From Glomus cerebriforme (Eukaryota; Glomeromycota; Glomeromycetes; Glomerales; Glomeraceae): 21,600 nucleotides of DNA. Below, in pieces: positions 8,501 to 17,219 of the stretch. The stretch is from positions 10,078-31,677 of the forward strand of contig QKYT01000093.1 of NCBI GenBank assembly GCA_003550305.1, written 5' to 3'. Below the pieces are notes generated by a model. It had not been told where the DNA came from. It searched no databases and saw only the letters and a program-made list of their open reading frames with translations. Position numbers and translations under genes: made by a program. Every line of letters starts with the position of its first letter. Position 1 is the first letter of the stretch.

Positions 8501-10140
8501 TTGAACTAAAAGATTTTCAACATGTAATCTTATAATTTTAGATAAGTCATTAAATCAAATCTTCACAATACCTATATGGACCATCTTTAATTCGTACCAT
8601 AAATACTGTTCTTTTCATACTATTACTATTAGGATAAATTTGTGAAAATCTTTTCCATAATGATTCTTTTTAATCAAGCAGGTAAAAAATTGGATGATTT
8701 GTTCTTGGATCTATCTTATATGAGCTCATATTAACATTTGCTTTATCTGAAAAGAAAGCCTCAAATTGGTTTTTTATTTCTTTAGTAAAAGATAGATTAC
8801 ATATAATTATAGGTTTTTTAATTTGTCGACATCCTGAATCATTAAGTGTAGCATATTTTTTTACTGTATTGATAGTTGTAGGTGAAACTTAAATTAACAT
8901 TAACAAAATTATTTAGATATTTTTCATGAAAATATACAAAAAAAATTCATATTTACCTCAAAATTATTCTGTAATTCTTAATAAGAAAACTGATATGCAA
9001 TTACAGATAAAATTTACTATATCCCATCAGGACCTTTTTGATTTTGTGCTAAATTCTTTGCAAAACAATTCCAAAATATTCGTGATAGATTTTGAATACT
9101 TGATGAATATGGATTTAGAAAATCTAGTTAAAAGAGATTCTTCAAAGTCTTTTTATTATTTGCAAAATCTAAAGATCATGTCCAAAATTTATACTACATT
9201 TTTTATAAATATTATATATTGTAAATTTGTAATTAGTTTTCTCAATGTAAAACTAAAATAAATCAATAATAAAATAAAATTACCGGAGATACTTTATTAT
9301 TAAAAGGTGTTACATCTGTATAACCTATGGCTTTTAACATAGAATTTCAAGCTTGCATTTCACGATCACTAAATTTATAATTTTTTGGATACAAATTTGC
9401 TAAAGATGTATTTATTTCAATAATATTTCCATTAGATTCCCATTGTTTAAACAATTGTAACCAATTTATTTTCACAATAGTTTGTCTTTTGAGATGATAT
9501 TCATATAAACTATTCATTAGTTCTTCATTATTCTATTGAGATAGTTGACACTTTGGAATATATAATCGCTACAACATAGATCATGTATATACATATTCAA
9601 GCCCAAATAATTGTGTACCTTAAAATTTTTCCAAAATTCCAATTTTCTGCCAAATATCTACCAGTGAATTACCTTTATAATGTAAAATTTTTGTATTATT
9701 ATTCTATATTTCTATTATAGAATTATTTTTTATAAATTTTTGAACAAATATACATTGCTCTTTCTTAAAAATATGAATAAAAAAAGCCATATTTTTCTCT
9801 CCAGCACCTAACCAACCTTTTTTTTTACAAATACCTAAACCAAATATCATAACAGATAGTTTATCTGCTATACTAATTGAATAAGAACAAAATTCTATAT
9901 CATGCAATAATTCAGTATATATTGATTTTTTGTCAAAGTTCATAACTATTGAACCTGAAATTTTTGTTTGAGTTTAAAAAATTTGCCTATATAAAGAAGT
10001 AATTGCATTAGTTGGTTGACAAGCATAGCCAGGTTGATTCAAATCAAACTTATTTCCTTTTAATATATGCATAATAAATTTTTTCCATTTATTTCTACCT
10101 GTATTTTTATACCAACTCGAATAGAATACATTTTTTCTAT

Positions 10141-10707
10141 ATTATTATTACTTCTTATTATTAGAATAAATCATAAAAATGGCCCATAATGTAAATAAAA
10201 TTTAATTATTCTATTAGAAATTAATATAACTGCTAGTTCGCATCATTTTGTCATAATTTTGCTAATAAACATGAAGATTTTTTTAATAAAAACTTTATTT
10301 ATTTTTTGTATAATTATTATTTTTGCTAATAATCTATTGACTTACAATAAAATTAACTTTAAAAATACAGAATACTATGGGTTTTTTGAGATTCACAGAG
10401 TATAAAAAAAAGTTATAAGTTTATTAATCCAAAAATCTGGTATATAGCTTATATACATGTGCTATACATGATTAGTAAATTACAAATTAACTTTTCAAAT
10501 ACTTTGTAAATAATAAATAATATTTAGTAATATTTTATTATACAGCCAAATAGAATCATGCAAATTTTAACAGACTGATAAATTTTGATTACACAAATAT
10601 CACAGATATTCTTGACACATTACATTATTTATAGATTAATAAAATATAAAATATGATTTTGAGTGTCTAAACTGTATCACAATTCAAATAATATTTTAAT
10701 CCCCTAT
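10141..10707. other. Gene-free AT-rich stretch
   Basis: No coding trace on either strand upstream of the integrase-like relic. A start, promoter or terminal repeat of that element would be expected here, but I cannot identify one. Confidence 0.55.
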
Positions 10708-11028
10708 CTAATAACTAATATTTATTTTTTTTTTGAATAAAAATAAAAATATATATATACCTTTAACAATCTTTCTTCTTAGTCTCTTATTAGAACTAGT
10801 TGCTTCATCTTTTCTCTCTGCTATGTATCTCAGTCTCTTATTAGAACTGGTTGTTTTGCCTTTCCTTTTCATTAGGTTTTTTAGTTTCTTATCAGAATTG
10901 GCTGTTTTATCTTTTCTCTCCATTAAGTTTTTTAATCTTCTATTAAAACTAATGGATTTGTCTCCTCTTTCGCTCCTCTTATTTCCAGTCATCCTTTCAT
11001 AAAGAAATACTAAGATAAAAAAATACAA
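10708..11028 (-). CDS. Lys/Arg-rich ORF with 17-residue repeats, hypothetical
   Basis: An open frame of 106 codons. The middle consists of a charged 17-residue unit, for example KKLKNLMKRKGKTTSSN and KRLRYIAERKDEATSSN, repeated three times with a fourth worn copy, matching the 51-bp DNA repeat. Before it is a short hydrophobic start (MYFFILVFLYERM), and after it a Phe/Ile/Lys stretch that is probably not coding; a possible splice donor (AAAG/GTATAT) lies right after the last repeat, so the true protein may continue elsewhere. The other strand of the repeat is also open and would give a Leu/Phe/Ser-rich product. I do not recognise the protein. Whether it is expressed is unknown. Confidence 0.35.
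   Translation of the reverse strand: MYFFILVFLYERMTGNKRSERGDKSISFNRRLKNLMERKDKTANSDKKLKNLMKRKGKTTSSNKRLRYIAERKDEATSSNKRLRRKIVKGIYIFLFLFKKKINISY
10781..10984. repeat. 51-bp tandem repeat, four units
   Basis: Units at 10781-10831, 10832-10882, 10883-10933 and a diverged 10934-10984. On the + strand each starts AGTCTCTTATTAGAACT or a close variant. The period is a multiple of three, so the repeat keeps reading frames open on both strands. Confidence 0.85.
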
Positions 11029-11464
11029 TACAAAAAATATTAGGATCTATGAATGTTCATAAAACAATTGTGAGATTTTTTGATTTGCAATAAATAGTTA
11101 AGTTTCATAGACTTTTATGGCAAAATACTAAAATAGAAATAAAAAAAATGTTGTGAAAATTTTTTTCATTTAATATGATATACTTATATCTTCTTCAATA
11201 TTCTTTTTTTGATATCATCAAAAGAATAATCTAATAATTTCTCAAAATTCATACGAACTGATATATCACTAAACCAAGGTCTTTTATAATAGCTATTAGT
11301 GGTATATATTATAGTGCCATTTTCTAAAGTAGTAGCTGATCTATATATATTTACTATGCTACTGTCTACTAAAGATATATTAGATAGTTGATTCAGATAA
11401 TTTTCAAAATTATTAAATCCAATTCTCATTTTATCATCTAAATTAAAGTCTGAAACTCTTTCTG

Positions 11465-11688
11465 TAGGGTTGTAAAATTACATTTTAAGATACAAGAATT
11501 TTTGTGTAATATATTCAATATACAAAGAATTTTTAAAACTTTTCTGATTTAAATTATTATATACTATTAAAACAATATATTTTACAATTTATATGATTAT
11601 AATTACTATAATATTTAGTATAAATTAAATGTAAGTTACATGTAAGTTACATCAAAATTCTCAAAATTAGTGTAATTTTACAACCCTA
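11465..11688. mobile_element. 224-bp hAT-like MITE with perfect 18-bp inverted ends
   Basis: TAGGGTTGTAAAATTACA at 11465-11482 is the exact inverse of the sequence at 11671-11688. The flanks are TCTTTCTG (11457-11464) and CCTTTCTA (11689-11696): each differs by one base from TCTTTCTA, which is what an old 8-bp duplication would look like, and the hosting reading frame rejoins if one copy is kept. Eight-base duplications and TAGGG-like ends are typical of hAT elements. No coding capacity. Confidence 0.85.
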
Positions 11689-11736
11689 CCTTTCTATAAT
11701 AAATGTGTTTTCTTTTGTGATCGATTGCTGTTGAAT

Positions 11737-11803
11737 CTTAAAAAAAGTTTTTAGAAGATTACAATAATATTATATTAGTTTTGCAAATAATTATTATACT
11801 TAC
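11737..11803 (-). other. Intron in the Plavaka/Tnp2-like fragment
   Basis: On the minus strand it starts GTAAGTAT and ends TTTTTTTAAG, 67 nt, with an ACTAAT branch-like motif. It lies between codons for SQIMKI and IQQQSITKEN in phase 0. Confidence 0.7.
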
Positions 11804-12159
11804 TATTTTCATTATTTGACTTTTAACATTTTTTTTATTACTTAGTTGATAAAAAACTTTAACATATTCTTTGTAAAGACTTTCATATGTCTCTATAGTA
11901 TATCCATTAATTATACTAAAAGACTGAATTGAATCAATTATATGATATACTTATGAATGTAATTTTGGCAATTTCAATTCAGAGAGAAAACACGTTGAAA
12001 TATTTTGATGAATTTTTGAGACCAATCATATATTGATTTCTAAAGTTTTAATGTATTAATAGGCAATCAATATTTTTATATAATGATATAAAAAATAAAA
12101 TATATATTTGAAATTTTTTCAAATCACTTTCTTTAAACATTTTGTATCTACTCATCATA

Positions 12160-12458
12160 TACACTTTTTAGTCAAAAGTATCTGACCACTCTAAAATTAA
12201 AAATTAATTGAGAAATTGAATTTTTTAATAAAAATTTTACATTTATTTTAAAGTATGAAGCATTAAAAACAATTTATAAGAAGTGTTTTTTTACTTAAAT
12301 AGTAGTAAAATTCTATATAAATATTTAATTTAAAAAATGTGAAAAATTTTATCTTTTTAATTAAAATACTACAGTAAAATAAATGCCAATATTATTAGAT
12401 TAACTAAAAAATACTATACCTTATATTTCAAAAATCAGAAAGATTAGATTAATAGTTG
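12160..12458 (+). mobile_element. Tc1-like terminal fragment, copy A
   Basis: Begins TACACTTTTTAGTCAAAAGT followed by ATCTGACCACT, the kind of end (CAGT/CACT..CAAAAGTATC) seen in Tc1-type elements. It aligns with copy B 421 bp downstream for nearly 300 bp, both continuing with matching blocks such as TTTTACTTAA, AGTAAAATAAATG and ATATCAAAAA-like tails. No opposite end is found nearby and no transposase is encoded. Confidence 0.6.
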
Positions 12459-12562
12459 TTGAGAAATCTGCCTTTAAAAATTATTAAAATTCAGTAAAAA
12501 TAATGATTTACATATGAAATTTGCAAAAATTCATTATTTTTAAGTAATAATCTCTCAATAAC
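12455..12562. repeat. Imperfect 108-bp inverted repeat
   Basis: GTTGTTGAGA at 12455-12464 faces TCTCAATAAC at 12553-12562 (9 of 10), with further loose pairing inward around AAAAATAAT. It lies between the two Tc1-like terminal copies and could be a small MITE or just part of copy A; no flanking duplication is visible. Confidence 0.35.
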
Positions 12563-12580
12563 GAATCATGGAATATAATG

Positions 12581-12858
12581 TACACTCTTTGGTCAAAAGT
12601 ATCTAACTACTTCTAAAAATTAAAAAAAAAATGGGATTTTAATAAAATTTTATGTTTATTTTAAATTTGAGATGTAAAAAACTATTTATAAGTGATTTTT
12701 TACTTAATTGATAGTAAAATACTTAATTTTAAAATGAAAAATTTTTTGACTTTTTAACCAGAACAGTTATAGTAAAATAAATGTTAAAAATTAATTCTTT
12801 GACTAAAGAATAACTTATGTTTCAAATATCAAAAAAATTGAATCAGCAGTTATATAAG
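12581..12858 (+). mobile_element. Tc1-like terminal fragment, copy B
   Basis: Begins TACACTCTTTGGTCAAAAGT then ATCTAACTACT, a diverged direct copy of the sequence at 12160. Shared blocks run to about 12850 (GAATCAGCAGTT against GATTAGATTAATAGTT). Same orientation as copy A, so the pair is not a left and right end of one element. Confidence 0.6.
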
Positions 12859-13550
12859 TATGTGTGATATAAATTAATATGTTTTTAATTCTTGTTAAAG
12901 TATATATAATGTAATAAATAATACTTAGCAAATCATTTGTGAAATTATACTTGTACAATAAAATAATTTCACATATAAATCAATTTTCCAAAGAATTTTT
13001 TTTCTTTTATAATATTTAGTGGAATAGTATAATATTTATTAATATGTATATTTGCTCTAGAGAAATAAACTATTTTTATTATATAAGATTTATTTTGACT
13101 GAAACATATTATTTAACATTATCAGGATCTTAGTATTAAGTAGTCAAGTAAAAAAAAAGTATATATATGAATTATCCCTAATGCTTTTGTAAATGTTGAA
13201 ATCTTTAATACATATTTTACATATTTTTTATTAACAAACATAGAATTTTGATATAAAATGCATTGTATATTTTTCCTATCCCTACTCTCAATAATAATGT
13301 AAGGTAATAGGATGTAAATATAGATTTAAAAGGATAAATATACAGATTTTCTTGCTTTATAGTGATTTTATTTTTTCTTGCATTATTACAAAATATTAAT
13401 AAGATTATTTTCTTTGAACTAAATATAAAAATATATCTAACTCAATTATTTTAAGTTTCAACTGAAATTTTTGTTCCTTTATATAATTTTTTAAAAACTG
13501 CTTCTTTGAAAAAAATTACTATTTCTAGAATATTCACTTAGTAATAGAAG
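12859..13550. other. Gene-free AT-rich stretch with a small hairpin
   Basis: Only a perfect 11-bp hairpin stands out, TGTGAAATTAT at 12938-12948 facing ATAATTTCACA at 12963-12973 across 14 nt. No coding signal that I can support. Confidence 0.5.
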
Positions 13551-13555
13551 CTATT

Positions 13556-15310
13556 TAAGATTCAATTTAAAGAAGAAGATTGCAAGTATTTTATTAATAT
13601 ATTAAGAAACATTGAAAATGAAATTATCAATATTGAATGTAAGGAGTATATTTAATCATTATAAGATATTAATAGGTTAAGTAATGCAGTTTATTATTAT
13701 TTAATTATTATCGATACTATTGTTAAAAAATGATAAATATTTGCATTAATAAGTATAATGAAATTGAATTAAGCAGTTATATATTAGTAAGTATTTTTTT
13801 TTATTATACTTATATTGATGATTATAGATAGTAAAAAATGTCAGTAACTACTGATTAGAGATATGCAATTTGATTTGACATTTGACATTTGATTTAAATT
13901 TGATTTGAATTTGCAAATTCAAATTAGCTTTTTTTTTTATTTGATTCAAATTTGATTTGATTTGATTTGAAAATTCTTTAATTTGATTAGTCAATTTAAC
14001 AAATATTTGATATTTGATTCGAATTCTGATTTGATTTAATAAATTCAAATTGGCTTCATATTTGATTTGATTTGAGTTTGAGAAACCCTACTGCTGATTA
14101 AGCAGAAAAGTCCTCTTACTTGCATAAGAATAATATTTTGTAAATATATTAATACATTTTTATTTTAGATTTATTATTTTGTAATGAGCTTGTATCATTA
14201 GTAAATACAGATAAATTACAGAAAAATTTTAAAGAATATATAAACTGAAGGAATACAACTTTTAATAATATAGCTATTTTAAAAAGTATTATTAAAAATA
14301 GAAGAATACCAACTTACAATCATATATTTATGAAAATTTGTGAAGTTAGAGTTGAGTAATTGTCATAAGATGATCTATTATGCAATAATGTAATTGATAT
14401 TAGTTCAAATAAATACTAACTTTTAGAAAATAATCATATTGATCTTATAGTATAAAATAAATTGATTTTATTATTAATTGAAAATATGTACTTACTGTTT
14501 TTTATTTTTTTCTGGGAAAAAAAAGCTAATATAAGAGAGTTATCCAAAAGTTCTGAAATAAAAAATATATATGCTGATTTTGTATTAAAAAGAAAAGAAA
14601 TTTATTAATTATACAAATTTGTGCTATTATTATCAGAAACGGTATCACATAACCAAAAACATAAAAAAAAATGTGTGACTAAAGGAATTACTGATATGCT
14701 TTTGTAAGAGATAAAGTTAAATGCATTTCATATAGCTCTAAAAATTCTCTTGTAAAAATTATAGCTTAACTAATGGATATCATTATGTACTATTTATCTA
14801 TAAAATATGAGATTAAGATTACAAAAACTGGACAATAGAGTATGGTTAGTAAAAATTGTAAAGTTTAACAACAAAAAGAGTTAAAAAAGGATAAACTGGA
14901 TTTTATAATTCATGTATTTTTTTTACAATAAATGGAAAGAAATTATATATGTTAAAAGTGAAAAATGAGACTGTGATGATAAAAAAATTTATAGTAATTA
15001 TAATAAATTAATACAACTCTGTATAAATGGTACTGATAAGCTTTTTAAAATATATGAAAAAAAGCTTCTTAATAGAAATTATATAAAATTTAATGTCATA
15101 AATGTATTGAAATATATGGATTGGTATATAAAAAAGGCATTAAATACTACTTTTCAGTTTCGAAAGCAAAATATCCTTTTGCAAAGAATTAGTAGAAAAA
15201 GTAGAAAAATTTATCCATACTTTATTAACTTTATGAATAAGATTTTTTTATTCATATTAATTTTACTTTATAGGATAAAAAAAGTATTTTTTCAAAATTT
15301 ATTAAGATAA
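13556..15310 (+). pseudogene. Eroded coding region, unidentified, interrupted by a hAT-like MITE
   Basis: Not recognised. With stops tolerated, long stretches stay in one frame and use a normal residue mix: KEEDCKYFINILRNIENEII (about 13570-13640), then after the inserted element DLLFCNELVSLVNTDKLQKN (from about 14170), FNNIAILKSIIKNRRIPTYN, SSEIKNIYADFVLKRKEIY, LLSETVSHNQKHKKKCVTKG (about 14625-14690), and an open run from 14969 to 15310 with LIQLCINGTDKLFKIYEKKL and KYMDWYIKKALNTTFQFRKQ. Most stops fall where Gln or Trp would fit (VE*LS*DD, IN*RNT, KY*LL), as if CAA became TAA and TGG became TGA. It may have had introns. Whether all pieces are one gene is inference. Confidence 0.4.
13856..14090 (-). 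mobile_element. hAT-like MITE, copy 2 (CAAAT-rich), 235 bp
   Basis: Inverted relative to copy 1 at 5031-5273. On the + strand it begins TAGAGATATGCAATTTG and ends GAGAAACCCTA, giving short TAG(A/G)G(A/T)T inverted ends. It is flanked by CTACTGAT (13848-13855) and CTGCTGAT (14091-14098), an 8-bp duplication with one mismatch, which supports the hAT superfamily and fixes the ends. Confidence 0.8.
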
Positions 15311-15707
15311 GTTAATACTAATTACAAGTTTTTTTTTTAGAATAGAATTATTGTAAATATATAAGATATTGCCAATAGTTTACAAAAAAGATCTAAAAAA
15401 AATAGTGAAAGGAATCTAATAATATATAAAGATAAAAGACTAAGTAAGAAAAAAAGCATGAACTTCTAAAATGTATTTATATATTTTTTATCCTATAATT
15501 TTATTATATTTTTTCTATATCAATAAACTTGATTCTGTGATTAATTTTACAAATATACATTAATATTTATTTCGTGTAGGTAAATATATATTGGATAATA
15601 AAATTTTTTAGTAAATTTCACTAATAGATTATAAGGTAAAGCATATAATTTTTTACTTTTAAATAATAATATATTAAGTATAAATAATACTACTTTATGT
15701 AAGTATA
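15311..15707. other. Gene-free AT-rich stretch
   Basis: Nothing coding or repetitive that I can support on either strand. Confidence 0.5.
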
Positions 15708-15898
15708 CAATTTGAAAAAGATGCTTCCAGTAAGATCAATTTATTAAAATAATGCATTAATGAGCTTGAAATATAGAACAATAAAATTAAAGTTGAAAAT
15801 GTTAAGCTTAAGCTTAAAGTTGTGAAATTGGAAGATAAGCAATTGCAAAATGAATTAATAAAAAATTTATTATTTATATTATGTAATAAAAACTGTTA
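15708..15898 (+). pseudogene. Coiled-coil protein fragment
   Basis: Reads QFEKDASSKINLLK, a TAA, CINELEI, a TAG, then NNKIKVENVKLKLKVVKLED and KQLQNELIKNLL to a stop near 15898. The Leu/Lys/Glu spacing is heptad-like. Such coiled-coil proteins are, from memory, greatly expanded in arbuscular mycorrhizal fungi. Both stops could come from Gln codons. No promoter or start is assignable. Confidence 0.45.
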
Positions 15899-16750
15899 AT
15901 TAGCTAAAGATTAGATAAATAAATGAGAGACTAACTTATAGATTACACAGACTAATTAATGATTACCAAAACTATCACTATATATAAATTACTATATGTT
16001 ACTAGTAAAATATAATGATACCTTATGAAAGATTTTGCCAATAATTGATCCATCATAAAATAAAAACTATTTTTCAGAAATGATAAAATGTTCAAATTTA
16101 TCATGTATTTTTTTTTGTTAGTTTCTTTTTTATATGTTCTAAAAAAATAGGATTAACTGTTTGAAATACTTCAAAACTATATAAAAATTATTATACATTT
16201 ACACAGAAAATACAATTTTTAAATATTTTAAGCAAAAATATTTTATAACTTTTTATTAAAATCTTAAAAAAAAAAGTATAATTCTAATTTTCTAATATAA
16301 AAGTAATAAATTAAGAATGAAATAATCTATACACATTAAAAAATTAAAAAAAAAGTAAATTTTTATACAATTTAGTATGAAAATTCATTTGTATAATCAA
16401 TTTATAATGATGATAGTTCTGGTTTTATTAATCAGCTTATATAACTTATCTCCATTTATTTATCTAACTTTCTAGTAACTAATTAACAATCAAAATCATA
16501 TATTTTCTGATAACCATTAGTCATGCAATCGATTAAAATTAATATTTTTAACTGATTTTTCAAATATGTTATAATATTGATACGTAAATTTATTAGTAAA
16601 ATAAAAGCTTTTAATACTATAGCTTATGGGTAAATTTCTTGTATACAAACTTTTTTTTTGTGCAAAATTATACTTAATAAAATGTTTTATTTTAACTATA
16701 AACATATTATCAATAGATTACCCAAAAGTCTTATCAAAAGAACTTGCTAG
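15899..16750. other. Gene-free AT-rich stretch
   Basis: A minus-strand open frame of about 60 codons at 16517-16705 exists but has Phe/Tyr/Asn/Lys/Ile composition expected from AT-rich noise. Nothing else is supported. Confidence 0.45.
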
Positions 16751-17194
16751 AGATTCTTGTACTATTTTAAAGATTCTGTTTTATTAGAATATATTTCTGA
16801 AAAATCTGAACAAATTGAAGAACTCACTAAATCAAAAATAAAAAATTATAACTCAGAAAAAAATATTGCATCCTCAAAGCTAATCAAAATATAATATATT
16901 TCTAGTATTATTATATATATACATTACAGATAGTGAAATTCAAACTAATAAAATTACCTATGATTATGAGAAAGAAAACAATTAGTAAGTTATGAATGAG
17001 CTTAAAGTATTAATCCAACACCTGTTCAATTATGATAAATGAACTTTTGAAAAATTTATATATGATATAAAAAAGAAATATAGAAAGCAAATTAATGCAA
17101 ATAAGAAATTGCAATATGAAATTGATAATTTGAAGATGCAAATAGAAGAAATAGAAAAATATCTTGCATTTATAAAATCAAATTCTATTTACTG
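16751..17194 (+). pseudogene. Coiled-coil protein fragment, two exons
   Basis: First part, open from 16751: FKDSVLLEYISEKSEQIEEL followed by TKSKIKNYNSEKN to a stop near 16894. A likely intron ends in ATTACAG near 16929. Second part: DSEIQTNKITYDYEKENN, two adjacent stops, VMNELKVLIQHLFNYDK, a TGA, TFEKFIYDIKKKYRKQINAN and KKLQYEIDNLKMQIEEIEKY to TGA near 17194. The charged heptad pattern predicts a coiled coil. The two adjacent stops (TAG, TAA) are one transition from CAG and CAA. Unidentified beyond this. Confidence 0.45.
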
Positions 17195-17219
17195 ATTAGT
17201 AAGAAGTATATTTCAACTG

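Larger units (their letters stand above)
5463..10140 (-). pseudogene. Integrase/transposase-like TE protein relic, intron-containing
   Basis: A single decayed coding unit read right to left. Landmarks: WYKNTGRNKWKKFIMHIL (from about 10114), GNKFDLNQPGYACQPTNAIT, an open run at 9943-9704 with GWLGAGEKN, GTQLFGLEY (near 9600), INWLQLFKQW, FWNCFAKNLAQNQKGPDG (near 9050), KPIIICNLSF (near 8810), HHMKREYVHKI, ECIDHCLPYAFGKCNETH (near 8300), AHQTRKVYLNTQ, LIVDYK (8043-8060), FFGKKGWHY, DAWFTVSSFYAVF, ISGNRSYYHNSE, TAIDSHHVQ (6414-6440), IAYAIERYVRIG, LCGTSIGKL and, past another intron, ASGWALKTNQKF..DRYSANN..VERQEQ-like end with a stop at 5463-5465. Clear introns lie at 6344-6413 (TACTAAT branch site) and 8443-8500. 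I remember this order of motifs from an unnamed protein family common in arbuscular mycorrhizal fungi. The acidic positions (DYK, S-D/G-N, AIDSHH) suggest a DDE/D nuclease; here the middle Asp is Gly. Many stops, frameshifts and two insertions make it dead. Confidence 0.75.
11184..12020 (-). pseudogene. Plavaka/Tnp2-like transposase, C-terminal fragment, split by a MITE
   Basis: Read right to left: LSELKLPKLHS (LKLPKLHS at 11954-11977), an in-frame TAA (11951-11953), YHIIDSIQSFSIINGYTIET, ESLYKEYVKVFYQLSNKKN, intron 11737-11803 (GTAAGT..TTTAAG), then QQQSITKENTFIIE, the 224-bp element, and VSDFNLDDKMRIGFNNFENY continuing open to the stop near 11184 (RPWFSDISVRMNFEKLLDY). The PKLHS, YHII, GYTIETYESLYKEYV arrangement is what I remember from the C-terminal part of Plavaka-type (CMC superfamily) transposases of fungi. 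The catalytic part is absent; upstream of about 12020 only AT-rich sequence is seen. Removing the element and one 8-bp duplicate restores an uninterrupted frame. The family name is from memory; that this is a spliced, decayed gene fragment is well supported. Confidence 0.6.

Noticed and set aside
8926..9261. 111-codon + strand open frame
   Set aside because: Antisense of the minus-strand relic segment that contains FWNCFAKNLAQNQKGPDG; the minus strand fits the protein order of the flanking segments.
10733..11002. 89-codon + strand Leu-rich frame with a membrane-like look
   Set aside because: Mirror of the Lys/Arg-rich 51-bp repeat; in-phase repeats keep both strands open. The minus strand is preferred, although neither is proven.
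12938..12973. 11-bp hairpin as a transcription terminator
   Set aside because: AT-rich hairpins are expected by chance here, and no eukaryotic terminator function can be inferred from a stem-loop.
13848..14048. 66-codon minus-strand frame rich in Asn, Gln, Ile and Lys
   Set aside because: Lies inside the CAAAT-rich hAT-like element and its flank; the repeat has no stop in that frame by composition.
5031..14090. Composite transposon bounded by the two CAAAT-rich elements
   Set aside because: Copy 2 has its own flanking octamer duplication and the outer flanks of the pair do not match, so the two landed separately.
16517..16705. 62-codon minus-strand frame
   Set aside because: Composition is that of AT-rich noise and no neighbouring segment continues it.
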